The position numbers and the translations under genes were made by a program. This document shows positions 1-5,391 of a DNA stretch of 5,660 bases, in pieces (within the stretch, counting starts at the first letter, position 1; every line of letters begins with the position of its first letter). The DNA lies in NCBI GenBank assembly GCA_947296835.1, contig CAMYQS010000099.1, positions 1 to 5,660 on the forward strand. Direction: 5' to 3'. Below the pieces are notes generated by a model. That model was given only the letters and a program-made list of their open reading frames with translations. It was not told the origin of the DNA and did not search any database. Origin of the DNA: an uncultured Atopostipes sp. (GTDB taxonomy: Bacteria > Bacillota > Bacilli > Lactobacillales > Carnobacteriaceae_A).

Positions 1-58
1 ACCTCCGAGATCTACAGGTAAGTTGTCGTCGTCAGCGTCAGTTGTGTATAAGAGACTT
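1..58 (+). other. Residual Illumina Nextera i5 adapter (sequencing artefact)
   Basis: The segment aligns without gaps to the Nextera i5 side. Positions 1-17 match the P5-derived ACCACCGAGATCTACAC with mismatches at 4 and 17. Positions 18-25 read GTAAGTTG, two bases from index S505/N505 (GTAAGGAG). Positions 26-39 match TCGTCGGCAGCGTC with one mismatch at 32. Positions 40-58 match the Tn5 mosaic end, mismatched at 42, 57 and 58. Seven of the eight differences are changes to T, which suggests low-quality read ends rather than biology. Genomic DNA begins at about 57-59. The adapter layout is known from library chemistry; the alignment is by eye. Confidence 0.96.
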
Positions 59-338
59 AGACTACTCTACTCCAGAAGAAACGTACAAAGTGATTCAAAA
101 ATTATTCAAAGATCAAGATAACTGGGGAAACAAACGCTTAACCGATATGCCCCACGTTGCGCTTGAGTATGGCTTAACTTTACAAGCTGACAACCGTATG
201 CAAGCACACAGTGTCACGGAGGAAGTTAAGGCAGTGAATGTGGAACGCATTCCGACCGTCTTTGTTGGCGAAGAAGCGTTTGTAGAGACCATCGCATTAG
301 AAGATTTCAAAACAGCGGTAGAAAATCATTTTCTTTAA
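57..338 (+). CDS. DsbA-family thioredoxin-fold protein, C-terminal part (5' truncated)
   Basis: This is the last ~93 residues of a probable DsbA/thioredoxin-fold oxidoreductase-like protein. The visible part begins DYSTPEET and continues through a helical stretch (KLFKDQDNWGN). It ends with RIPTVFVGEEAF, the usual 'xxPTxxxG' strand with the cis-proline facing the active site, then a terminal helix (LEDFKTAVENHFL). The arrangement resembles the ~170-180-residue cytoplasmic DsbA-like proteins of Listeria and relatives, as I recall them. The N-terminal half, where a CxxC would lie, is missing because the contig begins in adapter sequence. The apparent TTG start at 42 lies inside the adapter and is false. 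A bidirectional terminator follows 7 bases after the stop. The fold is fairly secure; the substrate is unknown. Confidence 0.7.
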   Translation, partial: LDYSTPEETYKVIQKLFKDQDNWGNKRLTDMPHVALEYGLTLQADNRMQAHSVTEEVKAVNVERIPTVFVGEEAFVETIALEDFKTAVENHFL

Positions 339-344
339 AAAAAT

Positions 345-385
345 AAAACGACTAACACACTGATGTTCAATGTGCTAGTCGTTTT
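345..385. terminator. Bidirectional rho-independent terminator between convergent genes
   Basis: An 11-bp stem, ACGACTAACAC (348-358) with GTGCTAGTCGT (372-382), is extended by A/T pairs on both sides and followed by TTTTT on the plus strand and TTTTATTTTTTT on the minus strand. The single imperfect pair is A-C in plus-strand RNA but a G-U wobble in minus-strand RNA, so the hairpin is slightly better for the minus-strand ywbE transcript. It sits between the stops of the two convergent genes. Confidence 0.9.
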
Positions 386-389
386 TCTC

Positions 390-581
390 TTATATAATTT
401 CTTTTACGCGTCCGACTTTTCCGTCTTCTAACTTCACTTTAATGCCATGTGGATGATTTGCTGAATTCGTTAAAATTCGTGCAACGACTCCTTCAGTTAA
501 GGCGCCTGATCGTTGATCTTGCTTTTGGACTACTTTAACTGTTTGTCCTACTTTAATGTCATTTCTATTATTTCCGTTCAT
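390..581 (-). CDS. ywbE: YwbE family protein
   Basis: A 63-residue protein of the YwbE family (DUF2196), conserved in Bacilli and of unknown function. Recognition rests on the family pattern VGQTVKVVQKQDQRSGALTEG (residues 11-31), ILTNSANHPHGIKVKLEDGKVGRVKEI (36-62) and the full expected length. The sequence suggests a small beta-barrel, KOW/SH3-like, with many basic residues, so a nucleic-acid-binding role is possible but is only inference. The ATG has an AAGAGGA ribosome binding site about four bases upstream. It lies 21 bases downstream of the ArsC/Spx-family gene on the same strand with no terminator between, so the two probably form an operon. The bidirectional terminator follows within 5 bases of the stop. 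Confidence 0.88.
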   Translation of the reverse strand: MNGNNRNDIKVGQTVKVVQKQDQRSGALTEGVVARILTNSANHPHGIKVKLEDGKVGRVKEII

Positions 582-602
582 ATTATCCTCTTTCTAATTC
601 GA

Positions 603-953
603 TTATAGTGCTGCTATGTAATCTTTTACAAGCGGCCCGACTAACACTTCTTCATTATCCGTAATCAAAATTGGTCTTTTAACTAACATGCCATCCGTTG
701 CTAATAAAGCATACTGTTCTTCTTCAGACATGTCACCTAGTTTATCTTTTAGATTTTGTTCACGGTAAATCATTCCACTTGTGTTAAAGAATTTCTTTAA
801 GGGTAAACCAGATCGCTGATGCCACTCTTTCATTTCAGTTGCAGTTGGGTTTTCTTCTTTAATATCTCTTTTTGAAAATGAAATCTCTTTTTCAATTAAT
901 GCATTCTCGAGCCCACGACATGTTGAGCAATTTGAATAACAAACAAATAACAT
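603..953 (-). CDS. ArsC/Spx-family protein (YusI-like arsenate reductase family)
   Basis: A 116-residue thioredoxin-fold protein of the ArsC/Spx family, full length for the family. The N-terminus MLFVCYSNCSTC carries cysteines at 5, 9 and 12; C9-S-T-C12 occupies the family's redox position, as in B. subtilis YusI. Downstream are SGLPLKKFFNTSGMIYRE (48-65), LATDGMLVKRPIL (84-96) with the conserved Arg-Pro (R93-P94), and a C-terminal VLVGP. These fit the YusI/YffB-like branch better than true thioredoxin-coupled arsenate reductase, and no arsenic genes (arsR, arsB) are nearby, so arsenate detoxification is not supported. It could be a thiol-disulfide or glutathione/bacillithiol-linked reductase of unknown substrate. 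The ATG is preceded by AAAGGAGA at eight bases. It is the first gene of a probable operon with ywbE, transcribed from the promoter at 986-1015. Confidence 0.88.
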   Translation of the reverse strand: MLFVCYSNCSTCRGLENALIEKEISFSKRDIKEENPTATEMKEWHQRSGLPLKKFFNTSGMIYREQNLKDKLGDMSEEEQYALLATDGMLVKRPILITDNEEVLVGPLVKDYIAAL

Positions 954-985
954 GAATACTCTCTCCTTTTACAATCACTGTATCG

Positions 986-1015
986 ATTATAACGAAAATC
1001 AATATGGAATGTTAA
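986..1015 (-). promoter_or_regulatory. SigA-type promoter for the arsC-like/ywbE operon
   Basis: Reading the minus strand, TTAACA (1010-1015, five of six to TTGACA) and a perfect TATAAT (986-991) are separated by 18 bp. The -10 lies about 33 bases upstream of the ATG at 953. It is one of the two best promoter matches in the window. I see no clear operator. Confidence 0.75.
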
Positions 1016-1029
1016 TTCTTAGTATTCCT

Positions 1030-1067
1030 ATAAAAAGAAAAGAACCCCGTTTTTCATTTCACGGGGT
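1030..1067 (-). terminator. Rho-independent terminator after the ANT(6)-like gene
   Basis: On the minus strand ACCCCGT (1061-1067) pairs with ACGGGGT (1044-1050) around a 10-base A-rich loop, then the RNA runs into UUCUUUUCUUUUU. It begins 8 bases after the stop of the aminoglycoside adenylyltransferase-like gene and lies upstream of the next promoter, so it separates the two transcription units. Confidence 0.85.
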
Positions 1068-1074
1068 CTGTGGT

Positions 1075-1929
1075 TTAACTTGTGTATTGTTGTTGTAAGT
1101 TTTCAATGTATTCTGTTATGTTTTCATCATAATCTGGATATGAGAAATCTAATTTTTCTGCGACTTCTTTGGATACTTCTCTATAAATTTCTTGCAATAA
1201 GAATAGTGAGCGCCATAGATCATCATATGTATCTATCTTATATGTTGCGATGATGCGGTCCCACAGATCTTTACTGACGTGCTTCTCTAAAAAGCGTTGT
1301 GACTTGCCAATGCTCTCAGAAAAATTCGTTTCGATGCCTATATTCCATGAAATCATACGATAAAGTTCTGTTCGTAAGGTCTGGTTGAAATAATCTGTTG
1401 CGTATAAAAATTCTTTTCGACACAATCCTTTGGTAACGTACGTTGAAACCCACCAAAATTCGTTACAGCAGTCGTCAAACTGCTGTGGTGTGGGTGAAGT
1501 AATCAAATACGTTGCATTGGTGGGTGTTGGCATTTCACCGATCATGTCATCTTTATCAAGTAAGATTTTAATTAAGGATTCGCTATAGATATATAAATCA
1601 ACTTCCTCGATTGGAACGATCTTCAGATCAACTCTGTTTCCGTCTTCTAATAACATTAAATATGAGAACCAATTGCCTAACTGCGGTTCATACAACGCCA
1701 TTCCTTCTGGCTTTTGCATAAAAATGCGCTTACCGAAAGCATCGAGCCATTCTTCGTCTTTAGTGAATGTATTCATATCTGTAACGATATAAGTGATATC
1801 ATAATCTTGTAAGGAGTCTTTTTCTATCATTGGATGTATTCTAGATCCTTCTATTCCTACAGCTTTAATCTCATCATGTTCTTGCGCATACGTTAGAATC
1901 ATATCGAGTATTTCTTTTTCCGTTCTCAT
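1075..1929 (-). CDS. Aminoglycoside 6-adenylyltransferase homologue (ANT(6)/AadE/AadK family)
   Basis: A 284-residue nucleotidyltransferase of the ANT(6) family, whose characterised members transfer AMP from ATP to the 6-hydroxyl of streptomycin in the cytoplasm. Hallmarks are EGSR (residues 27-30), QDYDITY (41-47) with the metal-binding Asp pair D42/D44, MQKPEGM (71-77), RVDLK (99-103) with the third likely carboxylate D101, DDCCNEFWW (152-160), KGLCRKE (167-173), RMISWNIGIET (191-201), DLW (221-223) and SYPDYDENIT (263-272). All expected motifs are present, so it looks intact. The start is the ATG at 1929, with GGAGG six bases upstream; an in-frame ATG at 1983 would add 18 residues but has no ribosome binding site. 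No mobile element lies beside it, so an intrinsic chromosomal copy like B. subtilis aadK is the simplest reading. Actual streptomycin resistance cannot be concluded. Confidence 0.9.
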   Translation of the reverse strand: MRTEKEILDMILTYAQEHDEIKAVGIEGSRIHPMIEKDSLQDYDITYIVTDMNTFTKDEEWLDAFGKRIFMQKPEGMALYEPQLGNWFSYLMLLEDGNRVDLKIVPIEEVDLYIYSESLIKILLDKDDMIGEMPTPTNATYLITSPTPQQFDDCCNEFWWVSTYVTKGLCRKEFLYATDYFNQTLRTELYRMISWNIGIETNFSESIGKSQRFLEKHVSKDLWDRIIATYKIDTYDDLWRSLFLLQEIYREVSKEVAEKLDFSYPDYDENITEYIENLQQQYTS

Positions 1930-1948
1930 GTTTGTCCTCCTATAATCA

Positions 1949-1971
1949 TTCTCAAAACAGGCTTTTGAGAA
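1949..1971. promoter_or_regulatory. Perfect 9-bp inverted repeat in the leader of the ANT(6)-like gene
   Basis: TTCTCAAAA (1949-1957) and TTTTGAGAA (1963-1971) are perfect complements around a 5-base loop. On the minus strand the hairpin ends 8 bases before the GGAGG ribosome binding site. It is followed by TGATTATAGG, not a T tract, so it is not a normal terminator. It could be an mRNA leader hairpin or a repressor site. It lies downstream of the proposed promoter and so within the transcript. Confidence 0.6.
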
Positions 1972-1985
1972 ATAGAATTTCATTC

Positions 1986-2013
1986 ATTATGACATGTAAT
2001 TATTTAAACGCAA
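1986..2013 (-). promoter_or_regulatory. Possible promoter for the ANT(6)-like gene
   Basis: On the minus strand TTGCGT (2008-2013) and CATAAT (1986-1991, five of six) are 16 bp apart. The -35 is weak (TTG only). It lies in the 95-base gap after the L,D-transpeptidase-like stop, where no terminator is visible, so read-through from upstream is also possible. Confidence 0.35.
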
Positions 2014-2024
2014 TACGAACTTAA

Positions 2025-2606
2025 TTAATAGTTAGATAATCCAGATTCTGGTGTCTGAATAATTACTGGATTTTTTGCTGGGTCGACCCATTTCATAATA
2101 TTCGTGAGGTTATTTTGACTGATTGCAACACATCCAAGTGTATAACTATTTCCAACATGTAGGAAAATCGCACTACCTCGTCCAGGAGTTTGGCCAGTAT
2201 TATAGTTAATCACTATCCCATAATTGTATAGACGGTGCATCATGCTTTCTGCACTTTTCCAATCTTTATCTGGGTTACTGTCTTGTTGCCAGGTGTTATA
2301 ATATTTTGAATTTGAATCATCGACCCAAACATCATCCGCTGTCGAGTTTTTAAAATTCAATTTTGTTCCTGGATTCCCTTGGTAACCAAATGCAGTTCCT
2401 AATGAAAACTTCCCAATTGGTGTCTTTCCATCGCCTTCTTGCTTGTTGCTCGTCATACCCGTTTTCCCCACATAAGCGGTACCTTGCAACAATCGATTCC
2501 ATTTTCCATTTCCATCTTTTTCAAATGTTTGGAACTGGCCAGTTGTTGTCGATGATCCGCTTGTTATAACAAGAATCACTTGCTGACTATTTCCTAAGTT
2601 GCTCAT
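2025..2606 (-). pseudogene. L,D-transpeptidase catalytic domain, apparently missing its N-terminus
   Basis: A 193-residue open frame with an L,D-transpeptidase (YkuD-like, COG3786-type) domain, an enzyme class that makes 3-3 cross-links or other peptide links in peptidoglycan outside the membrane. Visible motifs are YVGKTGMTSNKQEGDGKTPIGKF (45-67), SAIFLHVG with H150, and YTLGCVAI with the catalytic C159, so the catalytic domain looks intact. What is missing is an export signal: the protein starts MSNLGNSQQVILV with no hydrophobic segment. The ATG has no ribosome binding site, and a TAG lies in frame 10 codons upstream with no alternative start between. The gene begins 43 bases after the exoA stop. 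A 5' deletion or frameshift that removed the signal peptide is likely. The alternatives are unusual leaderless/coupled translation of a cytoplasmic form, or an assembly error. Confidence 0.7.
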
Positions 2607-2649
2607 GTCATCGACAACAGTATTATTGTTTTCAGGCTATTTTGTTTTT

Positions 2650-3477
2650 TTATAAATTAATATCTAAAAATAATGGCGTATGATCCTGACGTATGCCCGA
2701 ATCGACCATGTCTGATTTCACAACTTTGTCAGCGGCACGATCACTTACCAAGAAGTAATCAATTCTCCACCTAGAGTCGTTGATTTTACTTGTCTTCGCT
2801 CGTTGGTTCCACCAAGTATATTCACCCTTAACATCCCCATGGAGATGACGGAATGTATCCGTAAATCCAGCGTCCAGTAGTAAAGTAAAACCTGCACGCT
2901 CTTCGTCTGTAAATCCTGCCGACATATGGTTACGGTCTGGGTTTGCTAAGTCAATTTCACGATGCGCAACGTTAAAGTCCCCTGTCGCTATAACAACTTT
3001 TTCTTGATCTAGCATTGTTAGATACTCACGATATTTCTCATCCCATAATTGACGTTCAGCTAATCGAACAAGTTTGGAACCGGCATTTGGTGTATAAACT
3101 TGCGTAACGTAACAGTCATCAAATTCCATCGTAATCATTCGTCCTTCTGCATCCATCGTGTCTGGTGCTCCAATTTTTGGATAAGTGACGATTGGGTTTA
3201 ATGTGTTTTTGTATAAGAACATTGTTCCCGCATAACTTTTTCGAGCTGGTTCTTCAGACAGACGGTAGACCATTTCATAATCTGGTAAATTTTCAGCCAA
3301 AATATCCAGATGCTTTTTAGTAGGCCCCGTACGCGGTAGTTTAGTCTCCTGAATGGCAATGATATCGGCGTCATAGCCCACAATAGTATTTAGCGTTTCC
3401 CTTGTTAACAACGCTCTGGCTGAATCACTGGTTAAAGCTGCATTTAATGAATCGATATTCCATGAAATTATTCGCAT
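2650..3477 (-). CDS. exoA: Exodeoxyribonuclease III / AP endonuclease (ExoA)
   Basis: A 275-residue member of the exonuclease-endonuclease-phosphatase fold, ExoIII/XthA branch, which cleaves the DNA backbone 5' of abasic sites and removes 3' nucleotides during base excision repair. All catalytic landmarks are visible: SWNIDSL with N7, AIQETKL with the metal-binding E44, VYTPNAG with Y128, TGDFNVAH with D167/N169, WRIDYFLVS with D240, and QDHTPLFLDI with D265/H266. The length is near the ~250-275 usual for the family. The C-terminal motif reads RQDHTP where many ExoIII proteins have GSDHCP, a mild variation that keeps the catalytic Asp-His. An AAGGGGA ribosome binding site precedes the ATG. 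It is divergent from the TspO-like gene and immediately upstream of the L,D-transpeptidase remnant. Confidence 0.94.
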   Translation of the reverse strand: MRIISWNIDSLNAALTSDSARALLTRETLNTIVGYDADIIAIQETKLPRTGPTKKHLDILAENLPDYEMVYRLSEEPARKSYAGTMFLYKNTLNPIVTYPKIGAPDTMDAEGRMITMEFDDCYVTQVYTPNAGSKLVRLAERQLWDEKYREYLTMLDQEKVVIATGDFNVAHREIDLANPDRNHMSAGFTDEERAGFTLLLDAGFTDTFRHLHGDVKGEYTWWNQRAKTSKINDSRWRIDYFLVSDRAADKVVKSDMVDSGIRQDHTPLFLDINL

Positions 3478-3519
3478 TATTTATTCCCCTTCATTCATAT
3501 AATTATTTTCTCATCTTTA

Positions 3520-3528
3520 ATATTAACA
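3520..3528 (-). promoter_or_regulatory. Possible extended -10 element for exoA
   Basis: On the minus strand TGTTAATAT matches the extended form TGnTAnnAT. No convincing -35 lies at the right distance (TTGTTC is 20 bp upstream of the hexamer). It would give a leader of about 35 bases before the exoA ATG. Weak. Confidence 0.25.
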
Positions 3529-3543
3529 CTAAAAAAGGTAGAG

Positions 3544-3587
3544 ACGAACAATTTTCACTAATTTTGTGAAATGCTTTGTCAGTTCGT
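3544..3587. repeat. Nested inverted repeats in the exoA/TspO-like divergent region
   Basis: The inner pair is TTTCAC (3553-3558) and GTGAAA (3566-3571), spaced by 7 bases. The outer pair is ACGAAC (3544-3549) and GTTCGT (3582-3587). They lie in the non-coding gap between two divergent genes. There is no T tract, so terminator function is unlikely; an operator is possible but unproven. Confidence 0.45.
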
Positions 3588-3588
3588 A

Positions 3589-3621
3589 TTGCTCTTAGTT
3601 TTGTTGTTTTTATGCTATTAT
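3589..3621 (+). promoter_or_regulatory. Probable promoter of the TspO-like gene
   Basis: An extended -10, TGCTATTAT (3613-3621), lies 25 bases before the ATG. An overlapping alternative is TTGCTC (3589-3594), 16 bp, TATGCT (3611-3616). The gene's ribosome binding site is AAAGGAG at 3631-3637, nine bases before the ATG. Confidence 0.45.
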
Positions 3622-3646
3622 TTTTTAAATAAAGGAGCTGAAAATA

Positions 3647-4456
3647 ATGAACGAACAGAAAAAAGTCGGCTTAAACACACTGTTTTTTATTTTAACCCTT
3701 ATCGTAAATGCATTAGGTGCATTTGGCCTAATTAATGGTATGTCTCAAAGCGAAGTATCTGATAAATATTTTACTTTGATTACGCCAAGTGGCTTTACCT
3801 TTAGTATTTGGTCACTTATTTATGGATTGTTGGCAATTTCGTTAGTCGTTATGTATCTAAGACGGGAAAAGAACTATTATCAAAAAGCTATAGATAAAAT
3901 TACCCCACTCTTCATCTTAAGTTGCTTGTTCAATATTGCATGGATCGTTCTCTTTTCTTTTGAAATGGTTGAACTGTCGACATTATTTATTTTTGCTTAT
4001 ACAATCGTTTTATCCCTTATCTGTAAGCAACTCTTGGTATTGAATGATGGTAATCAGTTTTTACTTCCGTTAACTTTTGGTCTCAATACGGGTTGGCTGA
4101 TGATTGCGACGGTTGTAAACGTGGCGGCTTCTCTTGTGAAAATAGGCTGGAACCGATTTGGACTGTCTGATGTTATTTGGGCTATACTTACTTTAGCAAT
4201 AGCAATTCTTATCGTTGTTTTCGTAACAACACAGACCCAAAATGCTGTGATTCCTCTTCCCATTGCTTGGGCATTCTTCGGTATTCAACAAAGTCTAGCT
4301 ACTGATCATGCTGGTGAATATGGCTTATTACAAATCAGTGCTATTGTCGGAATAGTCGTTTTAATCGGAATGGCAGGCATTCAGTTTTATAAAAATGGCT
4401 ATCATGTATTATCAAAAGTATCACATGACCATTCAACACTTTCTCCTGAACTATAA
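3647..4456 (+). CDS. TspO/MBR-related multi-spanning membrane protein
   Basis: A 269-residue integral membrane protein with about eight hydrophobic segments (roughly residues 9-30, 51-71, 86-105, 110-131, 139-163, 174-195, 200-217, 227-247). The pattern ITPSGFTFSIWSLIYG (45-60), SCLFNIAWIVLF (92-103), LPLTFGLNTGWLMIATVVNVAA (140-161) and PLPIAWAFFGI (203-213) matches the long tryptophan-rich sensory/TspO-related proteins of Gram-positive bacteria. These are longer than classic five-helix TspO (~160 residues). Classic TspO binds porphyrins and related ligands; whether this longer branch does is unknown. The start is well supported by AAAGGAG nine bases upstream. The C-terminal tail (GYHVLSKVSHDHSTLSPEL) is polar, with two nearby histidines. 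It is a single-gene unit, divergent from exoA and closed by the terminator at 4462-4503. Confidence 0.72.
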   Translation: MNEQKKVGLNTLFFILTLIVNALGAFGLINGMSQSEVSDKYFTLITPSGFTFSIWSLIYGLLAISLVVMYLRREKNYYQKAIDKITPLFILSCLFNIAWIVLFSFEMVELSTLFIFAYTIVLSLICKQLLVLNDGNQFLLPLTFGLNTGWLMIATVVNVAASLVKIGWNRFGLSDVIWAILTLAIAILIVVFVTTQTQNAVIPLPIAWAFFGIQQSLATDHAGEYGLLQISAIVGIVVLIGMAGIQFYKNGYHVLSKVSHDHSTLSPEL

Positions 4457-4461
4457 TAAAA

Positions 4462-4503
4462 AAGTGCGAGATAACATGTCCTAGGATATGCTGTCTCGCA
4501 CTT
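4462..4503. terminator. Long bidirectional terminator between convergent genes
   Basis: A 16-position stem pairs 4462-4477 with 4488-4503 (core AGTGCGAGA with TCTCGCACT), with one G-U and one A-C position, around a 10-base loop containing CCTAGG. Plus-strand RNA runs into UUAUUUCAUAUUU and minus-strand RNA into UUUUUUAUUAU. It lies between the stops of the TspO-like and AlkD-like genes, 5 and 9 bases away, and serves both. Confidence 0.92.
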
Positions 4504-4512
4504 ATTTCATAT

Positions 4513-5220
4513 TTAACATCTTACATATTTACGTTTGAACCCAATTCGATCTCTTTCAACTTCTTTTAAAATACTCTGATAAGCATTTAATTCTTTAGGT
4601 TTTTTCTTACCACGTTCAATGGTAATTATCCCAATTTCTTCCGCTATTTCTTTTGCTTTATCATGCAGCGGCTTAAAAGATGTACCAACTGTATAAACGA
4701 AGTTATTCATTGCATCTTTCGCGTGAATCGTTTCATCATGAATCGTCTCTTTTACGTAATCTAACATTTCAGAGATTTTCTCTTCGGAGAACATTTCATC
4801 TTTTCGGCTGCCAATTAACCAGCAATATGTGCTCCAACCAGCCGACTTACGCAAGTCTTCATCGCTTTTAATCCATTTATCTGCCACTTCTTGCGCAATA
4901 TCAGACTCTGACAAAGTAACAGATACGACGAAATCAGAAAGCATGTAGAAATACGCAGCATCCATCCAGCGGTCATAATCTGTTTCAGTCATTTTATTCG
5001 GTTCCGCAATAATGCCTGCAAAATACATCGCATCAAAATTATTTGTCGTATATAATTCATCTGCAAGTTCCTGATTCGTACCGATAACTTTCGACATCGG
5101 CTTCATTTTACCTGTGGCCACACCAAATAAAGGCTCCACTGCCCCATTTGACACATAACGTTTTTTATTAAAATCTGTTCCTAAGTCTTCTAATCCTTGC
5201 ATCACTTCGTTAAAATTCAT
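4513..5220 (-). CDS. DNA alkylation repair protein (AlkD-like HEAT-repeat family)
   Basis: A 235-residue all-helical protein matching the DNA alkylation repair family (AlkC/AlkD-type ALK repeats, PF08713). Characterised AlkD members excise N3- and N7-alkylated purines by trapping the damaged duplex rather than flipping the base. Matching stretches are GAVEPLFGVATGKMKP (26-41), FDAMYFAGIIAEPNKMT (62-78), WMDAAYFYMLSDFVVS (85-100), AGWSTYCWLIG (127-137) and ETIHDETIHAKDAMNNFVYTVGTSFKPL (158-185). It is closest to the shorter group ending in a basic K/R-R-C tail; here the end is FKRKYVRC. I cannot confirm the catalytic Asp by eye, so glycosylase activity is inferred. The start is the ATG at 5220, six bases after AAGAAGG; a TTG two codons earlier touches that site and is rejected. 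It has its own promoter and terminator. Confidence 0.82.
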   Translation of the reverse strand: MNFNEVMQGLEDLGTDFNKKRYVSNGAVEPLFGVATGKMKPMSKVIGTNQELADELYTTNNFDAMYFAGIIAEPNKMTETDYDRWMDAAYFYMLSDFVVSVTLSESDIAQEVADKWIKSDEDLRKSAGWSTYCWLIGSRKDEMFSEEKISEMLDYVKETIHDETIHAKDAMNNFVYTVGTSFKPLHDKAKEIAEEIGIITIERGKKKPKELNAYQSILKEVERDRIGFKRKYVRC

Positions 5221-5268
5221 AAGCAACCTTCTTTAAACTGTATTTTCTTCTGTTGTTCATCCAGTTCT

Positions 5269-5297
5269 ATAGTAATGTGAATTCGCTCACTTCGCAA
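5269..5297 (-). promoter_or_regulatory. Probable promoter of the AlkD-like gene
   Basis: On the minus strand TTGCGA (5292-5297) and TACTAT (5269-5274) are exactly 17 bp apart, giving a leader of about 40 bases. The spacer contains GTGA-N6-TCAC (5277-5290), a small interrupted palindrome that could be an operator but is too short to rely on. Confidence 0.5.
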
Positions 5298-5337
5298 ACA
5301 TTTCAGTATAAGTGATTCTCCCTGAAATGTATTCGTG

Positions 5338-5385
5338 AAAAGAAAAAATCACCAAACCGAAGTCTAAACTTCGATTGGATGATTT
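5338..5385 (-). terminator. Rho-independent terminator of the right-end basic protein gene
   Basis: An 18-position stem pairs 5346-5363 with 5368-5385 around a 4-base loop, with a few G-U or mismatched positions. On the minus strand it is followed by TTTTTTCTTTTC. It begins 6 bases after the stop at 5392-5394 and insulates the AlkD-like gene from upstream transcription. Confidence 0.9.
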
Positions 5386-5391
5386 GAATAA

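Noticed and set aside
42..56. TTG at 42 as start of the first gene.
   Set aside because: It lies in adapter-derived sequence; the true N-terminus is off the contig.
603..953. True arsenate reductase of an ars operon.
   Set aside because: There is no arsR, arsB or acr3 nearby, and the sequence pattern is YusI-like.
1930..1983. 18-residue N-terminal extension of the ANT(6)-like protein from an ATG at 1983.
   Set aside because: It has no ribosome binding site and runs through the leader hairpin and the GGAGG site; family alignment starts at the ATG at 1929.
3198..3383. Overlapping minus-strand open frame within exoA (and similar frames antisense to the TspO-like, L,D-transpeptidase and AlkD-like genes).
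   Set aside because: They lack ribosome binding sites and family resemblance, and lie wholly inside well-supported genes.
1075..5220. A coordinated defence or novel multi-gene system formed by the nucleotidyltransferase, nuclease, transpeptidase and membrane protein.
   Set aside because: Each protein matches an ordinary household or resistance-related family, the genes are split among several transcription units, and no toxin, sensor or effector domain is seen.
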